Of a DNA stretch of 64,000 bases, positions 35,745 to 48,129 are shown one piece after another. Each line of letters starts with the position of its first letter. Positions within the stretch are counted from its first letter, which is position 1. This DNA comes from Cavia porcellus (taxonomy: Eukaryota > Chordata > Mammalia > Rodentia > Caviidae): contig NW_026947489.1 of assembly GCF_034190915.1 (NCBI RefSeq), forward strand, positions 54,746,001 to 54,810,000. The letters run 5' to 3'. The notes beneath the pieces are model-generated. The model did no database searches. It was not told the origin of the DNA and saw nothing but the letters and a program-made list of their open reading frames with translations. The position numbers were made by a program, and so were the translations under genes.

Positions 35745-36540
35745 TGTTGTAGTTAGGGGTTGTGCGGAGAACAATTAGAATCAGGACATGAAGTTTATAA
35801 TATTGTTTCTATAATGGTCACCAGGAGTTAACACAAGAAAATGCAGGAAATCTCTCTGCAACACCAAAGACACAAAATATTTAGTCAAGGGTCTAAGTCC
35901 CATAGCAATGTCCCAATTGAGTCCAGATGAAAACCCAGAGCTCATGACAATGCCTCCCACGAGTCCAACTGGAGGTCCAGAGCCCACAAGAAGGATTCAC
36001 GCCATTGTCTTTTATGGATCCGTGCCAGGAAGACCCTAAAGGTCAGTGGTGGAAGCCAGAAAGTCGATACCAGCAGGGTGAAGGAGCTGTTCTGGTGGGA
36101 TGAGGGTTCTACGCTGAAGCCAAGAAGTCACACGACAAAGACCAGGGCTGTCCTGAAAGGCACCACAGCCATCCTCAGTGACATGGAGGCCCCGTGCTCC
36201 TCCAACAACAAGCACAGTCGGGTACATGCCAGGAAGCAGCATGACAGGTTCATCCTGGAGACCAAGCAGCATAGGTCTTCCCCTCCAGAGCCAGGAAGCA
36301 GTGCTTGATGTGAGGACCAGAGCTTCTCCAGGAGAGCCAACGGCTCAAACGGTGACATCTAGGAGAACCCACAATGCCACAATGCCTCAACACATTAACA
36401 CCTCAACACCTTAACAACCCCCTTCTCCTTCTCCACCTATTTCTGCTGACAACTTTCCTCAGGTGGAGCATCTTCACTCAGTGCCATGCTGATGTAATCC
36501 AGCTGGCATCAAATTGACCACCAGTTCTTAATCCATAACA
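35745..36540 (-). mobile_element. solo LTR (796 bp) with perfect 5-bp TSD
   Basis: The unit runs TGTTGTAGTT ... AATCCATAACA and is bracketed by CAGGG at 35740-35744 and 36541-36545. TG...CA ends, inverted TGTT/AACA termini and a 5-bp duplication show an LTR-retrotransposon insertion. With no second LTR or internal sequence beside it, it is a solo LTR left by recombination. Read on the minus strand it opens TGTTATGGATTAAGAACTGG, a MaLR/ERVL-style start, hence the strand call. It is the most GC-rich block of the window. Four overlapping 68-78 codon frames on both strands are shadows, not genes. Twice the length of the other MaLR-type LTRs here, so it is a different family. Confidence 0.8.
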
Positions 36541-36879
36541 CAGGGTCTCCCAGGATCTGGCTCCTTGTCTCTGGCTTCATCTAGCACTGTTCTTTTTTGC
36601 TTGCAGGGATTCAGATCTAGTTCTACCCAACTCTAATCCCACAAGCTCTGGATCAGTAGCACTACAATATCTTTTAAGTCACTGGCCACTCACACACCCT
36701 ATAGACACCAGGAGTCCCACAGTGTTCTTGTCCCCAACCTGAAACCAGCTCCTCTGGAACTCAAGCATATTAAAATATAATATCCATAGATGAATGCATG
36801 CTAATTAGATGCAAAGCTAATTGGTTTTTTTAGAAAATGGATACATCCTTGTAACTAAAACCCGGACAAAATAATAAAA

Positions 36880-37440
36880 TTTTACACATGCTTCGTAGTC
36901 CGTTTGCACCACTTCATAACATGGTTTGATATTTTTCAGTTGTATATGGGAGCGATGTGTCCATCTTATCTTGTTCAATATTAACTTTGCTCGATTTGGC
37001 TATGATGAAGACAATACAGTTCATTCTCAGGGCTGTGCATGCAAATACACCACAATTTTTCTTCCCTTTTTGTCCTCCAGATAGACATTTGGGTTATTTG
37101 AAGTTTGGAGATAAGAGAAATGCTACAGTAAACATTCTTGTGTATATTTTGATGAAGACTAAAAATGCACCATAGATATGGATATGAATATGGATATAGA
37201 GACAGAAACAGAGATAATGATAGATACAGATTTAGATTTAGACATAGATGTAGATGTGAGGGAAGGGGTAGGAATATGGATGGGAATACAGATACGGATA
37301 CAGATATAGATATGGATACAGATATGGAGAAGGATTCAGATTCATACATATACATCCAACTTGCATCACAGCCAGCAGATTAAAAGAGTACCATTGCTTT
37401 TCCTTCATCAACACTTGATAGTGTCTGTATCATCTGTGCC
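36880..37440 (-). mobile_element. L1 LINE 3' fragment, antisense, split by a hexanucleotide array
   Basis: On + it shows 'tagacatttgggttatttga', 'gaaatgctacagtaaacatt' and 'cttgtgtatattttgatgaa', the antisense of the L1 3' end. The sequence resumes after the repeat with 'agagtaccattgcttttcc' and 'catcaacacttgatagtg'. Decayed. Confidence 0.65.
37171..37345. repeat. (GATATG/GATACA)n imperfect hexanucleotide array
   Basis: About 175 bp of interspersed GATATG, GATACA, GATATA and GAxAGA units, growing inside the L1 fragment. It leaves open frames on both strands (72 and 124 codons) that encode only dipeptide-like repeats such as D-R-D-R, so they are not genes. Confidence 0.9.
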
Positions 37441-40400
37441 ATTCCCATGAATATGAAGTAATACTAGCTATTTTAAAAGAAAAAATATGCTAACTATAGG
37501 GAAAAACAGAAACCTTAAACAAAAAGTGATACTAAGTTTAGCAAAGTAAAATAGAAGATTCATATTAAAGAAGATTCGTATTACCTGAAATCTATCACCT
37601 GAAGACAACAATAACATCTTAGTGTATTATTTTATTAGACATTTTGTTTACACTTTCTAATATGTAAGATAAGATTTTATTATCATTATGTTACTGTATA
37701 TAGCAAAATTCAGTAGAAATTTTTCAACACAAATAAATATACTTCTATGAAACATGCATGAATTCCTAAATAATATTTTATTAGAAGCCTGTAAGCTATG
37801 TTAGAATTAACAACCTTGGAGGTCTGTCTTGTCTTAAACCCTGATAATTTTTTAAAAAATGGAATTCTAAAGTTCAGTGGCTATGTCAAAGACAATGCAC
37901 TTCATCAAGTTGTTTAGGACTATTATTAAACATACTGTCTGTCCACTCATCATGTGTACCAACTTCCTGCATCTTTTCTACTGCTGAGTGGGAGACTCCT
38001 TAGTAGCTGACTGTGACATTAGTTTATCTATAGCCTTTATGGTTGGTGAAAAAATAACTCCAGTTTATTTTCCATCACACATCCTAGAGTGTGCCTGTGG
38101 ATACCTAGGCCCACGTCAACTACTGATCTATGAGCTCAGGCCCTCAATCCTTCCTTGGCCTCTCATTGGCAATATTATTGTCTACTTCTAAGACTTATTG
38201 ATTAGCTTTGTTCACTCTTCTGACTATTATATTATGACCCTATGAGGCTGGGGCCTCTTCCCCCTGAGATTTCCTCACCATCATCAACTAAATGAGTTAT
38301 CCACTGTAAGTCAAATACTATTTACTTATTTATTGCTAACACAGTTCTCTCTTCACAGCACTAAGAGTGCATATCCAAGGATTATTCTTCCTCAGTTGTC
38401 TTCCAGAAATATAGGAATTTTGATTGTTCCTGGATCCTATCTTTTACAGATGGTGTTATTCTTTCCTTATTCTTTTTTCTCCACTTATTGGAATTTATGT
38501 TACCAATAGTGTCTAATATGAAAATGGTAACCTATAAAATACATGGGTCAGCGTACTACCAATATTATAAAGATATAAAATAATTCCACGGAATTCTGGA
38601 TTATTTTTCCTGAGTTCTTGGGTCCCAAACTCTCCCTGCACCCTGAACACATGGCAGGAGTGGTAAAAAGGAGATGTGAGGCCCTTGTCCTAATGCTCAG
38701 GTGTGCAAATGACCAGAAGGAACTCCTCTCTCTTGCAGCAAGTGCAGAATGAGACGCAGTGAGCAGGTCTGGGGCAGACTTGCTCTGTCCACATTGGAGA
38801 GACCAGAGTTCTCTGGAAAGCCTATTGACAAGCCTGCCATGCCACAGCAAAAGCATCAAGAGCTCCATTTTTCAAAATATATATCAGTTAAAAGTTACTG
38901 TCCAATGATGTGAATCTGCATTTTAAAAAATGTTATTGGCTGAAATCACTAGGAGACTTTCTTTAGACCTCCTAATAAGCATATAGAATTTTCCACAAAG
39001 AAATAATAGAAGCTGTTTCCCAAGGTGTTTGCATGGAACAACTAATGACAGGTAGAAACTAGCATTCATTGTGACATGGTGGATAAACCTCAAGTCAGGG
39101 AATATTTTAAGGGGTGTCAAATACTCGAGCCTCCAAGTTGATTCCTTACCCATTAATTGCCTCTTGTAACATGATAAAGGCCCAGAAGAAAGGTCAGGCA
39201 AACACAATTGAGTTGCCCCTGAAATAAGTGGGGCACTGTATTTATGCTGGGATGCAAACTACCCCCATTTACAGGGTGGTGTGTAGAGACTTCACTTCTT
39301 TAGTGTCAGTGAATACTGTGGAAAAAAAAAAAAACCTAGCAAAAAGGAGCTCTATCTCTGCCAGTTGAGCAATGCCAATAGGTTGCTGTGCCCCCTCTTT
39401 GTAGTAAATTCATAGAACATTATATAATCACCTGAGGCTAATACTGATTTGGACACTCAAGGGACTGAAAAAAATCAGCCTAAAATATCTGAATGAAAAT
39501 CTTTGAAGGGAAGAGACCCTTTGTGTGGTGCTAGATGATGTTACTGGATACGTTAAAATGGTCGGTCACTCAAATCTGACATCCCCCAGAGTAGAAAACC
39601 CTTGTATTCTAGGGATATGGAATTCTAACCACATTCTTGATACCCAAATGTCAGAAAGAATCACTACAAATAAGGTACTTATTCAAATATAAACTTCCTT
39701 GCTTGCTATGTTAAACTTCCTAAGTCTGATTTGTTTTAAAATAGCATGATAAAAAAGTAAAGCTACAGAAAAAGACATCCATTGTCATAGGTTTGTGTAA
39801 AACAAAGCTCTAGACTTGCTCATAAATTCTAGCATTTTTAAAGAAGACTCACAGAATTCAGATAGTATTGCTTGGGAAAATTTGGCTCAGCAAACACGAT
39901 GGCAAGGTTTAGAGGAATCAATGACCTCTTGAGAAAGTAATAAATAATTCAGGAGTTTTCTTTTTCATTCTCTAGTTATTTTCCTGTTAAAATATAGGTA
40001 TCAAACAGGACACAGCTGTAGAGTTTCTTCAGACTGCAAAATGCCATTGTCCGCTTTGTGGAAGCTATTAAAATCAGCTTTTGTATATTCACTGCAGATC
40101 GTGCCTTTATTCAGGCACCACCATGGCGAAAAATTCACAAAGTGATTCTTATTTTCACTGAATTCTTCTTTTATTTGATCCTTCACAATGGTGCTGGTCT
40201 CATATCATAACAGTCTCAATGCCTTGATTTAGTTGTAGGGGGAATTCAAGGGAACCCAAAGCCAAGTTTTATCCTGGATTCACAAAATCAAAATATTGTC
40301 ATGCCAGCCAACCATCCTGGGATTGACCCTGAAGAGGAACCATCACTGTAGTCAGCTGTTATCTTTTCTCTTATCAGACATCTTGAAAGCATAATAGGAA

Positions 40401-40619
40401 GAAAGTTTCTATTCCAGAGTCCTGCACATTTATCAGTGCCCAGCAGTATAACCAAACAAAACAAGGGGGATGTCTTTCAAATTTCTCTCGTGCTATACAT
40501 ACCACATAAAGTATGATTATTATAGCCAAATGATTGCTCTACTACACTACTGTGGTTCTGCTGTTGGGTTTGTCTTTTCTAAAGGACAGAAGAAAGTCAT
40601 GGGAATACATGAGCTAGTT

Positions 40620-40765
40620 GGAGGTAATTTACTATGTAACATTATTGTTCATGTTCCAAGCACTGTGCTATCCATTGCATAGATTATCTTATTTAATCCC
40701 TGAAACATCTTTGTTCTCATTTTTTAGCCAAGCAAAAAATACAGCTCAGAGAAAGGCAGTAAGTG
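40620..40765 (+). repeat. MIR SINE, sense orientation
   Basis: 'ccaagcactgtgctatccat', 'attatcttatttaatccctg', 'ttctcattttttagccaagc' and 'acagctcagagaaaggcagt' follow the MIR consensus order through the core. It is an old mammalian SINE, truncated at both ends. Confidence 0.8.
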
Positions 40766-40860
40766 TCCATGGAGAGGGCCAATCAGAAGTTAGAAGTAAT
40801 TAGGAAGGGACCTAAATCTCAACCTCTTTCCACTCCAGCATGCTGCCTCCTCATTAGACA

Positions 40861-40899
40861 CACACACAAAAAAAATAAGAATAAAAAAAAAAAAAAAAG
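40861..40899. repeat. A-rich tract
   Basis: ACACACACA followed by A8, TAAGAAT and a second A-run (A16); no retroposon identified immediately upstream. Confidence 0.85.
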
Positions 40900-42284
40900 A
40901 ACTGTCATTATTCCACTGCCCCATTGTGAATCTCTTGTTCTTTAGTCCTGCTTCATTCCATAGTCTGCTTTACTTAGCTTCCCTTGAACCTAAAATAAAT
41001 ATTTTGCCACTGCTGATGGCTGTAGCCCTAGGGTGGCACCAACCAGTTTCAGAGGATAAGTGGGTAGAATGACCAACTCCAGAGAGAGGGACATTAAATT
41101 TTTAGATGCAGACCAACTGGAATGAGATGATTTGCTGTTAACCATGAGAGTTTAAATGAATCACAGACAAATCAGTGGAACTTTTCTGAAAAAGATGGGA
41201 AGCAAAATCTGCCTTTTCCATGATTTTTCAAAGTAAAAAACTTTTCAGTACATGGTAAATGAGATTATAATCAGTTGAGGCTATTAAAATTTTTAGCCCT
41301 TGTGAGATAAAAAGAAACTATGTGCCAAAAATATGCCTCAATAGTATTAAATGTAAATGGCATATCATTAGCTTTGTTAGCTGTTTGGAAGAGATATACT
41401 AAACAAGCAGTATAATGTAGGTATGGCTATATAGTTTCAGTTTGAAGGAAATTTCAAACTAAAATGACATGAATGAGCTATCCTGAGCTCCTTAGTGCCA
41501 GTCCCCCTGTGCACGAATATTATGGATGAGAGATTTTGGTAGAAAAATAAGGATGCTAGTTGAAAGGAGAAATTTTGTTGCTGAAAACATATCCAGCAAT
41601 ATCTGAATGTCCAAATAAAAGACTTTTCAGTTTCATCTCTCCTTAGAGAACATGTTTTAGTTGTTGTTTTGTTAAGGAGAAAATTGCAGTTTAAGATTTA
41701 CAAACCACTTAATTTGCAAACTGCCATTATGATAGTTTTTGCTTCTGAAAATGTTTTAAACTGCAGGCAGTGAAAAAACCTGGCATCAGAGTTTTGCCTT
41801 AAAAAGAAAGCTCTTATTGTATTGTAAAAAAAAATGGGCAGCATAACAATACGGTATTATTTATAGTTATAACTAGCATTTCAATATGCCTTGCTGAGAT
41901 TCTGAGTTATTAGAAAGCAGAGTCATGAGAAAGCATGTTCTACATGATTGTTTAAATGCCATAGAGTTCAAATAATTTCTTCATCTTGATTAATATTTTA
42001 AGAAATTTATAGTGGTAGTTGAAGCTCGCCTGCAAAACTCATTCCTTATCCGAATATATATTATGGATTATCTCCTTTTTCCCCAAGTAAAATAAAATTA
42101 TGTTTTTCCTATAAGATTTGAAGTATTCTGATTAATCATTTAGAAAGTCAATGTAACATTTATTTTATTCTTTGAAGATATTTCTAATTATGATATATAA
42201 ATACAAAATATATGTGGTCATCTATTTCCTTCCCACTTTCCTATCACTTGTTTATTTTAGACTTTCATCTTATAGCAGTGCATG

Positions 42285-42640
42285 CATTTCCTTAGGACTG
42301 CCACAATATAGCATTGCAAACTTCATCTTAAGACAAAAAAATTCATTTCCTTAAAGTTCTAGAAGCCAGAAGTTCAGTTCAAGGCATTGGCAAGGTCAAC
42401 CTTATTCCTCTAGGGCAGAAGCCTTCCCTGTTCTCCAGTGGCCCCAAATTCCATCTCTTGTAATGATGCTTCTTTGATCTCTGTTTCCGTCTACGCAAGG
42501 ACTCTTCTTCCTCTGTATCTAAGATATCTTTTTGCTTATCAGGACACCAATAATTGTATCTAGGGTGCCCTTGAATGGAGGATGCTTTATTTTTATATCC
42601 TTAACTTAATAAAAGACTTAATTTTCAAAAAAGTTTCCAT
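42285..42640 (-). mobile_element. MLT1-like MaLR LTR, antisense
   Basis: The + strand reads 'ttaggactgccacaatatag', 'cttaaagttctagaagccag', 'aagttcagttcaaggcattg' and 'tctgtttccgtctacgc', then 'cttatcaggacaccaataat'. That is the antisense MLT1 order (gggctgccataacaaagta ... ataaggacaccagtca). Confidence 0.75.
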
Positions 42641-42654
42641 TGATGAGTATTGAA

Positions 42655-43050
42655 ATGTACTAATCGAGGTTCTCCTGAGACACCAAAAACAATAGATTAT
42701 TTCTACACCTGTACAGAAGCAAAGTTCTGAACACCTGAAAACACAAAGCACTGAGCCCTAAGGGAGGAGTCCTGGGGATGATTCAAGTTAAACACAAGTG
42801 AATTTACCCTTCCTCTCCTTTCCTTTTGTATTCAGTCCTTCCATAGAGTGAAGGTACCTACTTACTCTGACACCAGTGACCATCTTTACTCTGTGTACAA
42901 TTCAAAAACTGTTATCTCTAGAAACACTACACAGGAATAACCAGAAACACAGTTTTTCCAGCTGTCTGGCCTTCCCTAAAATTGTCCACATTTAACACAA
43001 AAACTACCCATCACAATGAGGATTGGAACTCAGGTATACCTTTTGGGGCA
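42655..43050. repeat. unclassified old mammalian repeat
   Basis: It opens 'aatcgaggttctcctgagac', then 'accaaaaacaatag', and closes 'aaaaactacccatcacaatg'. That is like the widespread mammalian repeat that opens 'aatcagggttctccagagaaacag' and ends 'attaaccatcac'. I cannot give the family name with certainty. Confidence 0.45.
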
Positions 43051-43257
43051 ACACAAGTCAACCTAGAGTGAGGGCTTGAAAACTGTCTTGGGAACTGCAC
43101 AAAACTGTGCAAGAAGCCTTGCTCCTCCACTCACATTGGGGAAGTGTCATGCCCAGAATGCCTCAGAGCCAACATGTAGCCTTTTATCTCCAAATAATGG
43201 CATTGTGATAACCATGTCAGCTGTATGTAACCTGTCTGAGATATGGATAAGGTCCTG

Positions 43258-43590
43258 TTTTAATCATATTCCTCATCACGGGGACAAGAATCCAACACTC
43301 ACAATGTAAAAGAAAGATTTATTTGGGCTGTTTTAGAAATTTCAGTCCTTTGGAGGTTAATGGTATCCTTGAAGAGCTTGGGCAGAGAAAACCTGCTCTC
43401 ATGTTGAACAGAAAACAGAGAAAAAGGAGGAGCCCAGGAAGGAGAGTTGCTCTGCACACCACACGTCCAGGGTCATACTTATTCCAACCAGGCCAAGCCC
43501 CAACGCCAAGCCAGCTATATTTCCTCATAGCCCTATCACCTCCCAAACACATGGGGCATTGGGGGGGGCATGTTCAATCTAAACCTAACA
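43258..43590 (-). mobile_element. MaLR-type LTR, antisense
   Basis: Minus-strand start TGTTAGGTTTAGATTGAACA at 43590, followed by a G8 homopolymer and 'cccatgtgtttgggaggtg'. The other end contains 'aaagaaagatttatttgggc' and 'tttcagtcctttggaggtt' on +. The left boundary is approximate and no target-site duplication is found. Frames of 77 and 94 codons here overlap on opposite strands and are not genes. Confidence 0.65.
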
Positions 43591-43885
43591 TGAGCCTTCC
43601 AAGGTAAGAAGTGTGAGGTCTACTGCCTTGCTAATAAATGATAGTTGCTGTTGGTTTTGGTGATACTGCTTTTTTTTCTAGCCCATAATTCCATTGTCTT
43701 CCTTTTCCATGGAATTCCTCCTTTCTTCCCATATGGAAGGTGATACAAAGGACTAAGTTATATACATCATGTCTGTATTGAAAAATCAAAAATATTATAA
43801 CTAAGTTTGTTTTAAATGAAAGATGTCTCCTCATTGCATGGTGGAGATTATTAAAGGAGAAAAATGTTCTTAGCATTTGTGTTTC

Positions 43886-43970
43886 TATAATTAGCCCAGG
43901 TTAGCCTGCAATTCATTAGCCTCTTTCCTCAACCTCTGCAGTGCAGGGATTAAAGGCACATTTCTCATTA
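43886..43970 (-). mobile_element. B1-type SINE fragment, antisense
   Basis: 'agcccaggttagcctgcaat' ... 'cctctttcctcaacctctgc' 'agtgcagggattaaaggcac' is the antisense 7SL-derived B1/Alu order (cccaggctggcctcgaact ... agtgctgggattaaaggc). 5' truncated and diverged. Confidence 0.7.
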
Positions 43971-45549
43971 AAACTCATCATCCTTTATAATATAATCACT
44001 AAGTGCACTGGTATACTTTTGCACAAGTAAAAAATTCATGTGTATTCCAAAAATGGACTCCTTCTCTCAACCATAGTGTTCTCTATCAGCTGTGGTCCCT
44101 TCTTGCTTGCCCTTAATCCTGTTATTTAGAGATATGACTCTCTCGGATGCTCCATAAACCTTCTGTGTGGAAACGCAGGTCTCTGGCATGCCTTATGACC
44201 TTGCAGGAGTCTTTTCCAGTATCAAAATTTGGTTGTCTTGAAAATTTTCTGAAAATGAGTTTTTTTTTTTCCAGAAAATCCTTTTTCACAGATCTACTGA
44301 AATATTAGTAGTGCTAGAATTATTCTACTAATACCTACACTTTCTTCTTCCTTAATTGTCATTTTCTTTGGTGATTTCTTTTGCGATATTAATCATTACT
44401 GGGGTTTCTGAGTTGATTCTTTGCTTTACTAAATTATGGCTTCTACAGACATCAGCATTGACAATATTTTCTTAGGTGACTTCAAGTGAATGCAGCTAAC
44501 TTGGAGATAAAGGTTCTATCTCCTTTGGAGCAAAGTCCCAAAACTGGCAAGTTAAGAGAAAGGGGAAACATTTGCTTGCAATCACATTGATTAAAATTAT
44601 TCTCCCTTACTTCTCATATCCATATTGTAATTTGCATTTTAATTTTAATGTCTTTAGAACCATGAAACCATATTGAGGTAAATGTGCTAATTAGAACTTC
44701 GTAAACAACCATATGTTATTTTGGTTTATGAAATTTAAAGAGCAATTAAAAACACATATATTTTACTACTTGTAGGTGAGGGTGGGGATGGATTCAAGCT
44801 GCAAAACTGAAATGAATCTGAGGAAAACCTTAAATTAAAGATGTGCTTAATGATCTTATGGAAAAACCAAAAGAAGATTGAAACATTTCTTCAGAAAAGC
44901 GTAAGACCGAACAGTGCTACACACCGAAGCTTGCCATAATTAAATTGAAGTGTTTGAAAAATGCATTTCAAACTGCTTATAACTGGTGTACCTACCTTAG
45001 AGGAATTTCCAAAAGAAATCTGTAGTGTGTCTGTCTTTAATGTGAGCTTGTCATTCCTTCTCTGGTGACTTTTCCATTTTTATCATTTTCACTGTGAAGA
45101 GCAGAGTGATGTATGAGTGTGATAACTTAAGGTGACATCTTACAGTGTGATCCATTATCTGAAAGATTTAGGGGAAAAGTTCTCTGCAAAACATAATTAA
45201 GGAAACAAATGTTTTCAGAAATATAATAAAGATCTTTTATGGTTTTGGTTCAGGAACATTCATTTCTATAATACCACATATCAAGGAAATGTTCTGCTAA
45301 CCATCGAAATAACACTTGTAGTTTGATTTTCCCTGGTTCTAGTTTCCCCACAGAGAAACAAACCAATTATCAGAAAATAAGTTAAATTTTCTTAGAAGCT
45401 CCTTCCTAAAAGCTACAATCAAAAAATAAATTAAAAGTGGTCTCAGAGAAAATGGACAGTGTTTTCCACATACAGAGCCAAGTTGTAAACATCTATTTTC
45501 TCACTGATAATAATAATAAGTATCTATCATTGATTATCTGAAGTATCCT

Positions 45550-46204
45550 GCTCTTGACTTTATCTTTGGCTCTTGATTGGATCTAAGAAACCAATAAAAA
45601 ATTTTTGAGTCCTAAATTTCCCCTCTTTGGCCCCAATCAGGGTTCTACTGCTTCAACATATACTCTCATGTCTTTCTTTGGAATTGTATTATTTAGTCTA
45701 GATTTACATTAGCTGCTTTCAGCAGTCTTTAATTCCAAGGCCCGGATCATAATCTAAGTAGGAATTAGTAGAAGTAAACTCCAAACCTGAAATCAGTATT
45801 GCAAATGAGCCTGAGTTAAATCAAGCAGGGTAAAAGATTACTGTGACACCCTTAACCTCAGTCTCAGGCAAAGTCTCGGGACACAACCAAAAGGTAGACA
45901 AACTTTCTGCCAGGGAATAACACACATTGCTTGGAGTCTAACAACCAGTGCAATCCTTCTCCCCAGCAGAAACCTCCCGAGCCTGGTCTTTTCTGGGAGC
46001 ATTTCTATCACCATTGTGGTCTTCTGAGTTCTGACCAGACTCTCTCATTAAGTATAGCCTACAGTGTTCCAGCTCTGCCTTTTCAGCCAGTGTCTCCAAA
46101 CCTTTTCTAACTCTTTCGGTTCCCACAAGCCAGTTCCAAAGACTCTTGAACCATATGGTCAGGTACAGTCACAGCAACAACCCCACTTCACTATTACCAA
46201 ATTC
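45550..46204 (-). mobile_element. MaLR internal sequence, antisense
   Basis: 'ggttcccacaagccagttcc' (about 46119) followed by 'cacttcactattaccaaatt' is the antisense THE1/MST internal segment that meets the LTR at 'ccaaattctgtctt'. It is directly adjacent to the LTR at 46205, so LTR and internal part belong to one minus-strand element. The far end is approximate and I see no second LTR. Confidence 0.65.
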
Positions 46205-46596
46205 TGTCTTATACTTGTTGCCAACACAAAATAACTGATACCCAAAGTTAAAGGAGGAAAGATTTATTTAGCTCACAGTTTGTAGAGGTTTCAGTCCATA
46301 ATAGACTGTCTCCAAAGAAGAGAGGTATGGAAGATAGGCATCACAGAGGAGAAAAATTCATGGAGGGTAGAAGTTGGCAAAGAATCAAGGGATGACCACA
46401 GCAATTTCTATCCCTTCTATCTTTTCCAGGGTATTTACAGAAGGTAACACTCACATGTTTACTCCTCATGCCCTTGATCCTAACATTGCACCATGAGTCA
46501 ATCCTCTGTCACACACTCTAGGTCTAACCACCTCTGAAATAGCCCTAACTATGACCACATGAGGCTTTGGGGGACATCTAGACACAAGCAGTAACA
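46205..46596 (-). mobile_element. MaLR-type LTR joined to internal sequence, antisense
   Basis: Minus-strand start TGTTACTGCTTGTGTCTAGA followed by 'tgtcccccaaagcctcatgtg', 392 bp, ending at TGTCTTATAC on + (46205). It is the 5' LTR of a minus-strand copy, since internal sequence lies to its left. It is a close relative of 19030-19405. Confidence 0.8.
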
Positions 46597-46599
46597 ACT

Positions 46600-47100
46600 G
46601 TCCATTGGTGAACTTTTCTCAATCCCCTTTTCCTTCTGCATTTCTGTCTCTGGAGACCACTATTCTATTCCATTCATAAATTTTTGTTTCCACAAATGTC
46701 TGAGATGTGATACTTGTATTTCTCTGCCTGGCTTACTTTGTCATAATGACCGCCAGTTTCTTCCATGTTTTTCAAATGGTGGGATTTTATTCTTTTTTAT
46801 GCCTGAAAAATACTTCATTAGACCAAATATGTATCCCACTTTTTCCTTTCATCTACTGTTGGAAGTCTAAACTGATTTCATATTTTAGGTATTATGAGTA
46901 GAGCTGTGATAAGCATGTAATGTAAGAAACTTTTTGGAGCAATAATGTAATCTCCTTTAGATATACATCCAATGGTGGAATTGCTAGATCATGTTGTAGT
47001 TCTACTTTTACATTTTCAGGAATTTTCCTACTGCTTTCCATAATTGCTGTACAAATTTACATTCCCACCAACAGTGAGAAATTTTTTCTTTCATCTGCTT
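46600..47100 (-). mobile_element. L1 LINE 3' fragment, antisense
   Basis: On +: 'atttctctgcctggcttac', 'gccagtttcttccatgtttt', 'tatcccactttttcctttca', 'aatggtggaattgctagatc', 'tttccataattgctgtac' and 'acattcccaccaacagtgag', the standard antisense L1 3' order. It directly abuts the LTR on its left. Confidence 0.85.
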
Positions 47101-48096
47101 TCTAGATTCCAGACACTAGATTTGGGATAAAGGTGCAACATTGGAAGAGATCCTCTGAAAGGGGGAAGTAGAAAGAGTTCTTGTAGAGAAGCACAATATT
47201 TAAATATTCTAGAAAGCAATGATTATTAAAATTTTAAATATATTGTAGGTGGGTATATGAATGAAGAAAGGCACATATTTGGAATGAAGAATTGTCTACT
47301 GGCTGTTACTTCAATACATAAGCTGCCAAAAATATATATCAAAGCAATGTATTGGAGAATTACTGTGATGAATTTTATGTGATTAAGCTACAGTTAATTT
47401 CCTTATGTATTTAAGATTAATAAACCACCAATTAGAATATGCAAATAAGGACTTCTGAAGCCTAAAAAATATTTCCAAGCACCTTCACTATAAATTTCAT
47501 TCATTATTTTTGTTATATAATTGGAGAATAACAGATTGATGAGCCAATCTAATTATGTGAAATTTACATGTGCATGGTATTTTATAATGAAGGATTTGAA
47601 CTAATGTTAAAGTAACTATAATATTGATGATAGTTATTAGTTGCAAAATTTAACTCAGTTGGAAATTACTTTGTGCCATACAAACTATAAGCCACATGAG
47701 TACTCTTACTACACATCTGTTGCATAACTAAGGTGTAAGACAGCCTATCAGCAATTGTAGCAATTGTTGGGAGACTTCCATTTGCTTCTCACACACATCA
47801 AACTCACACATTTGCCTGAAATTTTACTGAACATCCAGAGGCAAGGACCACAACTAATACCCTTATTATGCAAGGTAATGAAAGTTACAGCAATCATATA
47901 TTTCTTACAACTTTACTTCTGAATTTGATATACAAAGATATCCATCTCATGGCAAACACCATGTAAACCATATTGAAATTATCTTTGTGGCCTAGTTATT
48001 TTTTGACTTTTTTCTTAATATTCTCTTGAAAGTGGAAGATAAAAATTTTAAAACATTATAGTTTTAAAAAACTTCTCCAGGGTTCACACACATACA

Positions 48097-48098
<2 letters not shown>

Positions 48099-48128
<30 letters not shown>
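48099..48128. repeat. (CA)15 microsatellite
   Basis: Pure CA run with an interrupted CACACACATACAGA lead-in. Confidence 0.95.

Positions 48129-48129
<1 letters not shown>

Noticed and set aside
36036..36414. Four overlapping frames of 76-78 codons on both strands
   Set aside because: They are explained by the GC-rich solo LTR at 35745-36540; overlapping frames on opposite strands with no homology are not genes.
43319..43607. 77- and 94-codon frames on opposite strands
   Set aside because: Both lie in an antisense MaLR-type LTR.
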